Source of the DNA: Phycisphaerae bacterium
Lineage (GTDB): Bacteria; Planctomycetota; Phycisphaerae; UBA1845; JAFGLZ01
Assembly (NCBI GenBank): GCA_016927755.1
Contig: JAFGLZ010000106.1
Coordinates: 1 to 53,023, forward strand
Length of the DNA stretch: 53,023 nt
Direction: 5' to 3'
The notes beneath the pieces are model-generated. The model worked only from the letters and a program-made list of their open reading frames with translations, was not told where the DNA came from and searched no databases. This document shows, one piece after another, positions 40,537 through 49,963 of this stretch. Positions within the stretch are counted from its first letter, which is position 1. Each line of letters opens with the position of its first letter. The translations under genes were made by a program, and so were the position numbers.

Positions 40537-40564
40537 TTGACGATGGGCTGGGCTGTGCTAGACT
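40537..40564 (+). promoter_or_regulatory. Sigma70-like promoter of smc
   Basis: TTGACG (40537-40542) and TAGACT (40559-40564) are 16 bp apart, with TGTGC directly before the -10. This is the best consensus-type promoter seen in the window. It would give a 5' UTR of about 100 nt. Confidence 0.55.
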
Positions 40565-40669
40565 AGAGCTTTGACGTGGGCGCGGTCGATAGCGCATAAT
40601 GAGACCCCCTCGCTCAAGTAGAAGCTTTTGGAGAGTCACCGCGCCCCGGGCATGGGAGGCCCGAACTGT

Positions 40670-43600
40670 ATGCATCTGAAGCGACTGACCTTGACGGGGT
40701 TCAAGAGCTTCGTCGACAAGACCGATTTCGACTTCGCCAAGGGCATCACGTGCGTGGTCGGGCCGAACGGTTGCGGCAAGAGCAACATCGTCGACGCGAT
40801 CAAGTGGGTCCTGGGCGAGCAGTCGGCCAAGAGCCTTCGCGGGCGGCAGATGCTCGACGTCATCTTCAACGGCTCGAGCGCCCGTCGCAGCAGCGGGATG
40901 GCGCAGGTCGACTTGGTTTTCGACAACAGCGCTCCGCCTCGCCTGCCGATGGAGCAGGCGGAGGTCGTCATCTCGCGCCGGTTGTACCGCAGCGGGGAGA
41001 GCGAGTATCTGCTCAACAAGCAACCGGCCCGCCTGAAGGACATCCGCGAGCTGTTCATGGACACGGGGGTGGGGGCGCACGCGTACAGCATCATCGAGCA
41101 GGGCAAGGTCGATACTCTTTTGCAGGCGAGCCCGACGGAGCGGCGGATAATCTTCGAGGAGGCCGCCGGGATCAGCAAGTACAAGGCTCGTCGCAAGGAG
41201 GCGGTTCGACGGCTGGATCGCGTCGATCAGAATCTGCTTCGGGTTCAGGACATCATCGACGAGGTCGAGAAGCGGCTTCGATCGATCAAGTACCAGGCGG
41301 GCAAGGCCCGCAACTATCAGGCCTACAGCGAGCGACTCCGCGAGCTTCGGGCCAGCTTCAGCCTGGCCGAGTACCACCGTCTGACCAGTCGGACCAGCGA
41401 CCTCGAGCGGGGCGTGGCGGGTGAGACCGACACGGCGACCGAGCTTCGCGGCGACATCAGTCGGATCGAGGCGGAGATGGCGGAGCTGGAGAGCAAGGCG
41501 ATCGAGTTCGATCGCGAGATCGCGCAGCTCGACAACGAATTGCTGACGACGCAATCTCGCCTGACGGGCAATCAGGAGCGGGTCGATCAATTCCGGCAGC
41601 GAATGCAGGAGCTGGAGTCGAATCTCACGCGGGTTCGCGAGCGTCGCGTCGTCGAGCAGCGTCGGATCAAGGACGTCACCGACCGGCTTGGGGGCGAGCA
41701 GGCGAAGGTCAGTGCCCTGGAGCAGCGAGCCAACGCTCAGGCCGAGCTGATCGCGACGCTCATGGGGGAGGATCAGCAGCGGAGTCGTGAACTGACGGAG
41801 CTTCAGGCCCGGATGGAGGACGAGAAGGCGGGGATTTTGGAGCTGCTCCGTCGGACGGCGCAGCTCCACAACGAGATTCAGGGGCTCGACCTGCATCGGG
41901 ACAATCTGCTCGGCCAGAAGGAGCGTCTCAACGCTCGCGAGGCCGAGATTCGTCGCCGGCTGGAGGACGTGCTGACCCGCAAGGCGCAGTTCGAGGGCAG
42001 GGGTCGTGAGATCTCCGAGGTCATCGAGAGCGGTCGGGCACGGCTGGAGGAGAAGAAGCAGGCGGCGGCGGTTCTCGACGAGACCCGGAGCCGGCTGGAC
42101 CACGAGCTTGCCACGGCGAAGGAGAGCCGCAGCGGCTTGCGGAGTCAGTACGACCTGCTTCGGGAGCTTGACGAGCGGTACGAGGGGGTCAGCGCCGGGG
42201 CTCGGGCCATTCTCATGGCGAAGGAGGCCGATCCGGACGGGCCGCGATATGGCTACGTCGAGGGGCTGGTGGCCGAGCTGTTGTCGGCGGACGTCAATCA
42301 CGCGTCGATCATCGAGTCGGCGCTGGGCGACTTGGAGCAGTACCTGGTGGTCAGCAACTCGTCGGCGATGTTCGACGACGAGGAGATGATCGCGGGTTTG
42401 AACGGGTGCGTTCGGACGATTTGTCTGGATCGCCTGGGTCCGGTGATCAACGCTCGGGACTTTTCGGGCATGCCGGGTTTCGTCGGCAACGCGGCGGACA
42501 TGGTCCAGTGCGACGATCGGCACCGGTATCTGGCCCGTCACCTGTTGGGTAAGACGGTGATCGTGCGGACGCTGCCGGACGCGCTGCGTCTGGCGGAGGT
42601 CAGTTACGGCAGCTATCGGTTTATCGCGCTGACGGGGGAGATCATCGAGCCGGACGGGCGGGTGATTCTGGGCCCGTCGTCGCCGTCGGTGGGGTTGATC
42701 TCACGAAAGAGCCAGATTCGGGAGCTTGCCGAGCAGATCGAGCAGACCGACGAGCGGATCGCCATGCTGGCGGACCGTTTGACGCGGACGTCGGCGGAGT
42801 TCGAGCACCTCGAGCGGGTCCAGCAGGACCTTCGGACGGCGATCTACGAGGCGACGATCGAGCAGACGGAGAACAACGGGAACCTGCAGCAGGTGGGCGA
42901 GGAGATCCGCCGGCTCACGGAGGAGCAGCCGTTGATCGCGGGCGAGGTCGAGGCGATCGAGCGGCAGGTGAACGAGGCGATCGAGCGGAGCTCGGCCAGC
43001 CAGGATCGCTTGAAGGAGTTGGAGGCGATCCATGCGGAGGGCGAGCGGGCGGTCGAGCAGCTCAAGGATCGGATTGACCAGGCCGTCGCCGAGCGTCAGC
43101 AGCTTGCCGAGCGTCTGACGGAGGCCCGCATCGAGGCCGGTCGGCTCTCGGAGCAGCGTGCGAGCCTGACGGAGCACCTGCTCTCATTGCAGCAGGAGCG
43201 TCACCGGGCGGAGGCGAATCTGCTGCAGGCCGATCACGACGTGATCGAGTCGGAGGGTCGGCTGGTATCGGCGGAGCGGGCGATTCTTCGTGCCGAGGCG
43301 TCGCTGGCCGGTTTGTATTTGGACAAGGAGCGTGCTCACCGAAACGTCCTGGGGTGCCGGCGTCAGCGGGAGCTGTCGCGGGCGGCGACCGAGGAGCTTG
43401 CCCGGCAGCTCAAGGTTGATCGCCAGGAGCTTCAGGTGGTGGACGATCGTCTCGGCGAGCTTCGGCTTCAGCTTCAAGAGGCTCGTGTTCGTCGGGACGA
43501 GCTGATCGCACGTGTCCGGGACGAGTTGGATATCGATCTGGCCGAGCAGTATCAGGGCTATGAGGCCACCGAACAGGACTGGTCGGCGGTGGAGTCGGAG

Positions 43601-44254
43601 ATTCATGATCTGCGGAGCAAGATCGATCGCCTGGGGAACGTGAACCTCGACGCGATCGCCGAGCAGGAGGAGTTGGAGCAGCGGGCGGGGTTCCTGACGG
43701 GTCAGCGAGACGACCTGGTCGAGTCGAAGAAGAGCCTTGAATCGCTCATTCAGAGACTGAACAAGGAGTGCCGGGACCGGTTCCTGGAGAACTTCGAGAC
43801 GATCCGGAAGCACTTCCAGGATCTCTACCGGAAGCTGTTCGGCGGGGGGCGGGCGGACATCATTCTGGAAGACCCGAACGACGTTTTGGAATGCGGGATT
43901 GAGATCGTGGCCCGGCCGCCGGGCAAGGAGCTTCAGAGCATCTCGTTGCTCTCGGGTGGTGAGAAGACGATGACGGCGGTGGCGTTGCTGCTGGGCATCT
44001 TCAAGAGCCGCCCGAGCCCGTTCGCGTTGCTTGACGAGGTGGACGCGGCCCTTGACGAAGCGAACAACGAGCGGTTCAATAAGGTGGTTCAGGAGTTCCT
44101 GGAACACTCGCAATTTGTTGTTATTACACACTCTAAGCGCACGATGAGCGTCGCCGACGCGATGTATGGCGTGACGATGCAGGAGCCGGGCGTTTCGAAG
44201 CGAGTGGCGGTTCGGTTTGAAAATCAGGTGGATTCGACCGCCGCGGTTGCTTAG
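40670..44254 (+). CDS. smc: Chromosome partition protein SMC
   Basis: The ATG at 40670 follows GGGAGG; 1194 residues, the usual SMC length. The N-terminal ATPase half has [11 protein letters not shown] and Walker A GPNGCGKS (31-38), then [14 protein letters not shown]. Two long coiled-coil arms flank a hinge of about residues 505-660 ([12 protein letters not shown] to RVILGPSS). The C-terminal half carries the ABC signature [16 protein letters not shown] (about 1090) and Walker [16 protein letters not shown] (about 1120), then [14 protein letters not shown] dimers organise and segregate chromosomes with ScpA and ScpB, which are not encoded here. Expression probably starts at 40570 under possible control of the adjacent palindrome. 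Confidence 0.96.
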   Translation: MHLKRLTLTGFKSFVDKTDFDFAKGITCVVGPNGCGKSNIVDAIKWVLGEQSAKSLRGRQMLDVIFNGSSARRSSGMAQVDLVFDNSAPPRLPMEQAEVVISRRLYRSGESEYLLNKQPARLKDIRELFMDTGVGAHAYSIIEQGKVDTLLQASPTERRIIFEEAAGISKYKARRKEAVRRLDRVDQNLLRVQDIIDEVEKRLRSIKYQAGKARNYQAYSERLRELRASFSLAEYHRLTSRTSDLERGVAGETDTATELRGDISRIEAEMAELESKAIEFDREIAQLDNELLTTQSRLTGNQERVDQFRQRMQELESNLTRVRERRVVEQRRIKDVTDRLGGEQAKVSALEQRANAQAELIATLMGEDQQRSRELTELQARMEDEKAGILELLRRTAQLHNEIQGLDLHRDNLLGQKERLNAREAEIRRRLEDVLTRKAQFEGRGREISEVIESGRARLEEKKQAAAVLDETRSRLDHELATAKESRSGLRSQYDLLRELDERYEGVSAGARAILMAKEADPDGPRYGYVEGLVAELLSADVNHASIIESALGDLEQYLVVSNSSAMFDDEEMIAGLNGCVRTICLDRLGPVINARDFSGMPGFVGNAADMVQCDDRHRYLARHLLGKTVIVRTLPDALRLAEVSYGSYRFIALTGEIIEPDGRVILGPSSPSVGLISRKSQIRELAEQIEQTDERIAMLADRLTRTSAEFEHLERVQQDLRTAIYEATIEQTENNGNLQQVGEEIRRLTEEQPLIAGEVEAIERQVNEAIERSSASQDRLKELEAIHAEGERAVEQLKDRIDQAVAERQQLAERLTEARIEAGRLSEQRASLTEHLLSLQQERHRAEANLLQADHDVIESEGRLVSAERAILRAEASLAGLYLDKERAHRNVLGCRRQRELSRAATEELARQLKVDRQELQVVDDRLGELRLQLQEARVRRDELIARVRDELDIDLAEQYQGYEATEQDWSAVESEIHDLRSKIDRLGNVNLDAIAEQEELEQRAGFLTGQRDDLVESKKSLESLIQRLNKECRDRFLENFETIRKHFQDLYRKLFGGGRADIILEDPNDVLECGIEIVARPPGKELQSISLLSGGEKTMTAVALLLGIFKSRPSPFALLDEVDAALDEANNERFNKVVQEFLEHSQFVVITHSKRTMSVADAMYGVTMQEPGVSKRVAVRFENQVDSTAAVA

Positions 44255-44300
44255 AATAATAACCTGTTACCGGACGGGCTCTTGTGATGAGGATTTGACC

Positions 44301-44471
44301 ATGGTTGGAAAGTCGCTACTTGCCGTAACCGCCATTCCGCTTCTGGCGCAGCAGGGCTGTGCCCAGGAGGACATTGTTGGTCTGGTGACCGTTCTCCTGC
44401 AGACGTTGGTGACCAGCCTGCTGCCGGTGTTGGTCAACGGATTGGTGGGCGGGACGGGACTGATGGTGTAG
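44301..44471 (+). CDS. Tiny secreted or lipoprotein-like protein
   Basis: The 56-residue reading MVGKSLLAVTAIPLLAQQGC then AQEDIVGLVTVLLQTLVTSL and a Gly-rich end has a signal-like start with a weak lipobox (AQQGC). GAGGA precedes the ATG. It resembles in plan the 64-residue protein at 46196: short, one Cys after a hydrophobic leader, and a hydrophobic C-terminal helix. Short planctomycete lipoproteins of this design are known but functionally uncharacterised. Confidence 0.5.
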   Translation: MVGKSLLAVTAIPLLAQQGCAQEDIVGLVTVLLQTLVTSLLPVLVNGLVGGTGLMV

Positions 44472-44554
44472 TTCCAGATCACCCCGGCCGTCGCCGGTTT
44501 GGCGGGCGGAGCGGCGCGCGGTGGGTCGTGGCGCCGTGTTGACGGGTCTCCAAT

Positions 44555-44622
44555 CAAGCCCGCTCAGAACGCGGCTCACGGATGAGTAATCATTCGGGGC
44601 CCCAGACGAGCGGGCTTGTTTT
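44555..44622 (+). terminator. Long-stem structure followed by T tract
   Basis: CAAGCCCGCT (44555-44564) pairs perfectly with AGCGGGCTTG (44609-44618) across 44 nt that can fold further, and TTTT follows. It lies 84 bp after the tiny lipoprotein-like gene. It could be a terminator or a structured RNA. The rest of the 410-bp gap (44472-44881) shows no gene. Confidence 0.4.
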
Positions 44623-44881
44623 GCGCGCGGTGGCTACCGGTGGTCGAGCCATGGGGTCTACGGCGGGGCGGAGAGGCCGGCGCGCGGGAGGGGCCCGCGG
44701 TTCGGGCAGTCGGCGTAAGATCGACGAGGGCCCACAGACGCAACCAGAATCCGGATGCACCCGCGAATCTGTGCAGATCTGATTGAGCCTGTTAGGATGA
44801 CCCGCCGTTGCGTGGAAGGCGTTGCCCGCGTGGAGCGATAGCGGGGCCCGTCGTTGCCGGGCCCTTGATGGAGTGACCCTG

Positions 44882-46150
44882 ATGGCCGACCTGACCGTCA
44901 AACGGATCGAGATGATTCCCGTCGAGGTGCCGCTCCGGGAGATCCCGGCGCGGAACATGGTTCGAGAGATCCCTCACTGGACGCTCTTCGAGATCTGGAA
45001 GGTGACGCTCGCCTGCGGCATCGTCGGGGTCGGCGAGACGATGCGGTACTACACCTGGGGCGTGAGCGGGCAGGAGGACGCCGACCGGCTCATGGAGCGA
45101 AACGCCGCGGAGATGATGTGGGACGACTCGCTCGGGGCGGGTCTCCAGATGGCGCTCTTTGACGCGGTGGCTCGGGCCAACGACGTGCCGGTTCATCGTT
45201 TGCTTGGTCACAAGGTACGCGACCGCGCGTTCGTGAGCTGGTGGGACATCGACATGCCGGTCGAGGACTGGATCGCCGAGTGCCGCGATGCGATGTCGGC
45301 CGGATATACGGACTTCAAGACCAAGGCCAGGCCGTGGTTTTGTGTGCGTCGGCAGGTCGCCGAGCTGTGCGCGACGCTGCCGGGGCACTTCCAGTTGGAC
45401 ATGGACTTCAACGGGATGCTCATCGACGTCGGGCACGCGACGCGGCTGCTGGTCGAGCTGGAGCGGCACGCGAACGTGGCGATGTTCGAGACGCCGATGC
45501 CGCAGCACGACGTGGCGGGCAACAAGCACATCCGGCGGGCGACGCGCGTGCCGATCGCCCATCACTTTGGCAATCCGCCGATCATGACGGCCCTGCAGGA
45601 GGACGTGTGTGACGGGTTCGTGGTGTCCGGCGGCGTCGGACGCGTGCATCAATCGGGCATTATCGCCGCGACGGCGAACAAGCCGTTCTTCCTTCAGATC
45701 GTGGGGACGGGTTTGGCGGCGGCGATGTCGATGCACCATGCGGCCGTTCTGTCGCACGCACGCTGGCCGGCCGTGAGCTGCAACACGTTGTATAAGCATG
45801 AACTCATCGCCGAGCCGTTCGTCGTGGAGAACGGGACGGTCGCGATTCCCGAGGCGCCGGGGCTGATCGACGTCGACTGGGATGCGATCGAGCGGCACCG
45901 TCTGGACAAGACGCCGGACAAGCCGTATCCGCATCCGGGTTTGCTGCTTGCGATCCGCTTCCCGACGGGCACGACGGTTTACTACGCCCACTGCCAGCAG
46001 TACTGGGACGATTTCGAGAACGGTCGGCTACCTAGCTTCGCGCCCGGGGTGCATCTGGAGCACGTTCCGGACGACGGCAGCAAGGAATGGTCCGAGCTGC
46101 AGGAGCGCGCGCGGCAGGGCGGTGTTCACGTCGGCGGGTCGGCGATCTGA
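44882..46150 (+). CDS. Enolase-superfamily (mandelate racemase/muconate lactonizing-like) protein
   Basis: The ATG at 44882 follows GGAG; 422 residues. The N-terminal capping domain reads VKRIEMIPVEVPLREIPAR and VGVGETMRYYTWG. The barrel has the K-x-K pair in YTDFKTKARPW (about 142-151), a metal-ligand strand QLDMDFNG (about 172) and FETPMPQHD (Glu about 203), as in MR/MLE enzymes. A third acidic ligand is not obvious; PIAHHFGNPP sits where it is expected, so the catalytic set may be modified. Family members dehydrate sugar acids or racemise alpha-hydroxy acids. It is likely catabolic, but the reaction cannot be assigned. Confidence 0.85.
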   Translation: MADLTVKRIEMIPVEVPLREIPARNMVREIPHWTLFEIWKVTLACGIVGVGETMRYYTWGVSGQEDADRLMERNAAEMMWDDSLGAGLQMALFDAVARANDVPVHRLLGHKVRDRAFVSWWDIDMPVEDWIAECRDAMSAGYTDFKTKARPWFCVRRQVAELCATLPGHFQLDMDFNGMLIDVGHATRLLVELERHANVAMFETPMPQHDVAGNKHIRRATRVPIAHHFGNPPIMTALQEDVCDGFVVSGGVGRVHQSGIIAATANKPFFLQIVGTGLAAAMSMHHAAVLSHARWPAVSCNTLYKHELIAEPFVVENGTVAIPEAPGLIDVDWDAIERHRLDKTPDKPYPHPGLLLAIRFPTGTTVYYAHCQQYWDDFENGRLPSFAPGVHLEHVPDDGSKEWSELQERARQGGVHVGGSAI

Positions 46151-46195
46151 AGCGAGCAGTCGGGAGAGGGGCAGCGCCGGTGAGCCGGCTTGCGG

Positions 46196-46390
46196 TCATG
46201 CCCCTCCGAGGAGCCCAAAGAACATGCTGTAGAGTTGATTGTAGAACTGCCAATTCAGGTAATTCCCGAGAGCCGACTCGTAGGACGTCACCAACTGATC
46301 CGGCGTACAGCCGCCGGCGAAGAGCGCCGGAAGCATGGCCGTCGACAGGAGCACAAGACGACTACCGGGTCGAATCAAGCGTCTGAGCAC
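46196..46390 (-). CDS. Short lipoprotein
   Basis: From a GTG at 46390, 6 bp after GGGAGG, the frame gives 64 residues. LIRPGSRLVLLSTAMLPALF precedes AGGC (lipobox-like, Cys 28), then TPDQLVTSYESALGNYLNWQ and a Gly-rich hydrophobic end. It is likely lipid-anchored. It converges with the enolase-superfamily gene. No homologous function is known to me. Confidence 0.58.
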   Translation of the reverse strand: MLRRLIRPGSRLVLLSTAMLPALFAGGCTPDQLVTSYESALGNYLNWQFYNQLYSMFFGLLGGA

Positions 46391-46581
46391 GTCACACCTC
46401 CCGCTTATCTGCTGTTGAGCCCGGGTCCGCCCATGGCCCTTGCGGGTCGGCAATTGCCGGGGCGCGTGGGAAGCACTTGGCCGAGCGGTCATCATAGCGA
46501 CTTGATCATTACGCTGGCGTGACGCGAAGATGGATACCGTGTAATCTTGCGAACCATGGCTGTCCTTAATCTAGGAGTCAG

Positions 46582-49194
46582 ATGATGATACGGCGCACCG
46601 GCGGATGCGTGGTTGTCGGCAGCATCGTGATATTACAGGCCGGGGCGTGGGGGTCGACGTCGGAGGAGGCGGCACGGGGGGTGCTCGGGCGGCTGCTGCC
46701 CGACAAGGCGGAACGCTTCGTCTTCGAGTCGATTCCGGCGGACGGCGGGCGAGACGTCTTCGAGTTGGAGGGCCGGGGGGGCAAGATCGTCCTTCGTGGC
46801 TCGAACGGGCTGTCGCTCTGTTCGGCGCTGAACTGGTATCTCAAGGAGTATTGTCACGCGAGCGTGTCGTGGTGCGGCGATCAACTCGATTTGCCGGACC
46901 CTCTGCCGACGGTCGGGGCGAAGATCCGGCGGACCAGCCCATTTGCCTACCGATACTGCTTCAACTTTTGCGCGTTCAGCTACACGCTGGCCTGGTGGGA
47001 CTGGGCCCAGTGGGAGCGGATGATCGACTGGATGGCGCTGCACGGGATCAACATGCCGCTGTCGGTGACGGGGCAGGAGGCGATCTGGGACAAGGTGTAT
47101 CGTGACATGGGTCTCAGCGAGCGGCAGGTCCAGGACTTCCTCGTGGGTCCGGCGTACCTGCCGTTCGGCTGGATGGGGTGCATCGACAAGTGGGGCGGTC
47201 CGGTGCCGAAGGAGTGGATGCGTCGTCACCTCGAGCTGGAGCGGAAGATCGTTGGGCGGCAGCGTGAGCTGGGCATGACGCCGGTGCTTCAGGGCTTCAC
47301 GGGGCACGTGCCGCCGGCGCTGAAGGAACGGTTTCCGGAGGCGAAGTTCCACACGGTGTCTCCGTGGTGCGGCTTTCCGGCGACGATGTTCATCGACCCG
47401 GCGGACCCGCTGTTCGTGAAGGTCGGCAAGGCCTTCATCGAGGAGCAGACGCGACAGTTCGGGACGGACCATCTCTACGCCTCGGACACGTTCATCGAGA
47501 TGACGCCGCCGAGCAGCGATCCGGCGTTTTTGGACGCGATGGGCAAGGCGGTCTACGGGGCGATGACGGCGGCCGACCCTGAGGCGAAATGGGTGATGCA
47601 GGGCTGGCTGTTCGTGAACAATCCGAGGTTCTGGAAGGCGCCGCAGGGCAAGGCCCTCATCGGCTCGGTGCCTCGGGGGCGGCTGATCCTGATCGACCTG
47701 TTCTGTGAGGCCCGTCCCGCCTGGGACAAGACCGAGGCGTTCCACGGCGCGCCGTGGATCTGGTGCATCATCCACAACTTCGGCGGGCGGGTCGGGCTCT
47801 ACGGCGGGCTGCCGCAGATCCGCGAGAACCTCAGCGCCGCGATGACCAGCCCCAAGCGTGGGGAGCTTTCGGGGATCGGGGCGATCATGGAGGGCTTCGG
47901 CTACAACCCCGTCGTCTACGACCTGCTGACGGAGATGACGTGGCGGGACGCGGTTCCGAACCTTGACGAGTGGCTGAGCGGCTACGTGCTTCGGCGATAC
48001 GGGCGCAGGCCGCCGGCGATGGCCAGGGCGTGGGCGCTTCTGCGCGAGACGGTGTATCGTTCGGCGGGACACACGGGCTCAGTGATCTTCGCCAGGCCGG
48101 GGCTGGGGTGCCGGGCATCGGTGCCGTACGACCCGATCAAACCGGCGCGGGCGTGGCAGGAGATGCTGGCCTGCGCCGACGACCTGAAGGGCGCCGACAC
48201 ATATCGGTTCGACCTGGTCAACCTGAGCCGGCAGGTCCTGGCCAACTACGCGATGGACTTGCACGCCGACGTCGAGGCGGCCTATCACTCGAAGGATCGC
48301 GGGGCGCTGGCCTCGGCGGGCAAGCGGTATCTGGAGTTGATCAGAGATCTCGATGCGTTGTTGGCGACGCGTCGGGAGTTTCTGCTGGGCAAGTGGCTTT
48401 CCGACGCGAAGCGCTGGGCGGTTAGCGACGAGGAGCGGCGTTTGTACGAGTGGAACGCTCGCAACCTGATCACGCTTTGGGGTCCGCGCGACAGCACGCT
48501 CCATGAATACGCGCAGCGGCAGTGGTCGGGCCTGATCGAAGGGTTCTACCTGCGTCGGTGGGAGATGTTCCTCGAGGCGTTGGACGGGGCGCTGGCTTCG
48601 GGCAAGGCGTTCGACGGGGGCGCGTTCGAGAGTCGCATTCGCGATTGGGAGGTGAGCTGGACGCATCAGACAGAGGGCTACCCGGCCGAACCGCGCGGCG
48701 ACAGCGTTACGGTGTCGCGAGCGCTTTGGGGCAAGTACGGGGCGGCGCTATTGGAGCCTGAGGCCGGAACGCAGAGTCTGACGACCGGTCGGCCGGCGAG
48801 CTGTTCGTCGTTCCTGCCGGAGTATCCGGCCCATCAGGCCAACGACGGCCAGCGGCGCGACACCAATCGGTACTGGGCGACGGACGTCGAGATCAAGAAC
48901 GACAAGGACCCGTGGTGGCAGGTGGATCTCGAGGAACCGACCGAGGTCGGGCGGGTCGTGGTCGTGTTCTACCACGGCGACGAGCGGCACTACGGTTTCG
49001 TGGTCGAGACGTCACTGGACGGGCGCGGGTGGGAGACGGTCGCCGATCACCGCGACAACAAGGCTCCCGCGACTCGCGCTGGCTTCACGTGTCGGTTCGC
49101 GCCGAGGCAGGTTCGGTACGTCCGCGTGAAGGTGCCGAGCAACTCGGCGAACACGGGTCGGCACCTGGTGGAGGTGATGGCGTTTCGTCGGTAG
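46582..49194 (+). CDS. GH89 alpha-N-acetylglucosaminidase with C-terminal F5/8 C domain
   Basis: The 870-residue protein starts after AGGAG with a signal peptide (GGCVVVGSIVILQAGAWG). The NAGLU domains follow: an N-terminal mixed domain (about 25-110), then the barrel with YRYCFNFCAFSYTLAWWDWA, MIDWMALHGINMPLSVTGQE, DTFIEMTPPS (Glu 306) and IMEGFGYNPVVYDLL (Glu 437). The two glutamates are 131 apart, as for the catalytic pair of human NAGLU. Residues about 735-870 (YPAHQANDGQ, YWATDVEIKN, DPWWQVDLEEP, RYVRVKVPSN) are an F5/8 C (CBM32-like) carbohydrate-binding domain. It should release terminal alpha-GlcNAc from glycosaminoglycan- or mucin-like glycans outside the cell. Confidence 0.93.
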   Translation: MMIRRTGGCVVVGSIVILQAGAWGSTSEEAARGVLGRLLPDKAERFVFESIPADGGRDVFELEGRGGKIVLRGSNGLSLCSALNWYLKEYCHASVSWCGDQLDLPDPLPTVGAKIRRTSPFAYRYCFNFCAFSYTLAWWDWAQWERMIDWMALHGINMPLSVTGQEAIWDKVYRDMGLSERQVQDFLVGPAYLPFGWMGCIDKWGGPVPKEWMRRHLELERKIVGRQRELGMTPVLQGFTGHVPPALKERFPEAKFHTVSPWCGFPATMFIDPADPLFVKVGKAFIEEQTRQFGTDHLYASDTFIEMTPPSSDPAFLDAMGKAVYGAMTAADPEAKWVMQGWLFVNNPRFWKAPQGKALIGSVPRGRLILIDLFCEARPAWDKTEAFHGAPWIWCIIHNFGGRVGLYGGLPQIRENLSAAMTSPKRGELSGIGAIMEGFGYNPVVYDLLTEMTWRDAVPNLDEWLSGYVLRRYGRRPPAMARAWALLRETVYRSAGHTGSVIFARPGLGCRASVPYDPIKPARAWQEMLACADDLKGADTYRFDLVNLSRQVLANYAMDLHADVEAAYHSKDRGALASAGKRYLELIRDLDALLATRREFLLGKWLSDAKRWAVSDEERRLYEWNARNLITLWGPRDSTLHEYAQRQWSGLIEGFYLRRWEMFLEALDGALASGKAFDGGAFESRIRDWEVSWTHQTEGYPAEPRGDSVTVSRALWGKYGAALLEPEAGTQSLTTGRPASCSSFLPEYPAHQANDGQRRDTNRYWATDVEIKNDKDPWWQVDLEEPTEVGRVVVVFYHGDERHYGFVVETSLDGRGWETVADHRDNKAPATRAGFTCRFAPRQVRYVRVKVPSNSANTGRHLVEVMAFRR

Positions 49195-49239
49195 GGTCCG
49201 GCGTGCGGACCAGAATCATTCGCGGGGCGCGGCTTCTGA

Positions 49240-49400
49240 CATGGGGCGAGCCACGGGTCCGCGGAAGGGTGCATCGTGGGCGAGTGCCGCATTCCCCAAT
49301 CGATGGCTCTGTGGACGCGAACGATCTTCCGTAGCGGACCCATGCCACCCGACGGAGATCTCCGGGCTGCGAAGGAGGCAGGCAGGGATGCCTGCGTTAC
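49240..49400. repeat. Dispersed intergenic repeat, copy 2
   Basis: The segment from CATGGGGCGAGCCACGGG to CGGACCCATGCCACCC (49240-49350) aligns with 8083-8193, with about five short indels. It is followed by the hairpin GCAGGC-AGGGAT-GCCTGC (49378-49395) and GTTAC, parallel to GCCCGTG and CCACG of copy 1. Both copies lie between genes. The 231-bp spacer 49195-49425 contains nothing else recognisable. Confidence 0.72.
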
Positions 49401-49425
49401 ATGAGGTTGTCCGACCGGCAAGGCG

Positions 49426-49890
49426 CTAACGGCGCGGGGTCGGCTTGACTTCTTGCGCGGTCAGATCGTCGAAGGACGTTGCCGCGTCGGCCTTGGTCCA
49501 GAGGCCGACCTTGCCGCTTTGTGGGATGGCGGGGTCTTTGGCCGACAGCATGGGCTTGCCGTCGAGACTGCAGATGATCTCATCGCCGACCATCTTGACG
49601 CTGAGCGTGTACCACTGACCAGCCTTGAGCTCGACCTCCGCGGAGGCGAGCTGCTGTCGCTTGCTGTCGAGGACCTTGTAGAGGCGGTAGTTGTTCTCGA
49701 GCGGGTTGATGCGACAGACGTAGTAGTTCTTCTCTTCCTGGCATCGCCAGATGGGTCCGCGGCCCTGGTCGATCTTTCCGGAGACGGCCTTGACGCGGAC
49801 GCTGAGGGCGACGTCCTTGCATGACGATCCCTTCAGGCGATGAACGACGTTGCCCCCAAACGTGATGGGATCGTACGCCCGGCTGCCGAG
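49426..49890 (-). pseudogene. 5'-truncated DUF1080-like (LamG-fold) gene
   Basis: Reading leftward, a frame with no ATG, GTG or TTG start runs to a TAG at 49426. It encodes VALSVRVKAVSGKIDQGRGP, NYYVCRINPLENNYRLYKVL, GQWYTLSVKMVGDEIICSLD and SGKVGLWTKADAATSFDDLT. These are typical of the C-terminal part of the DUF1080/LamG-like family (GKxDQ, NYYVxRxNxLENN, GKVGLWTKAD). The signal peptide and N-terminal strands are absent; the frame is closed by TGA near 49956, next to the divergent oxidase start at 49964. I infer loss of the 5' part; a distant non-standard start is the alternative. Confidence 0.65.
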
Positions 49891-49963
49891 GAAGGCAAGA
49901 CTAGCAGGGCATCCTTCACATACGCGTTTTGATCCGCCCTGATCAGGTCCATATCATATCCGT

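Larger units (their letters stand above)
40164..40669. other. 506-bp intergenic region upstream of smc
   Basis: I find no credible gene here; short open frames lack SD sites and family-like residues. The right part holds an 18-bp palindrome (40478-40495) and a good promoter candidate (40537-40564). Nothing was recognised in 40164-40470. Confidence 0.6.
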
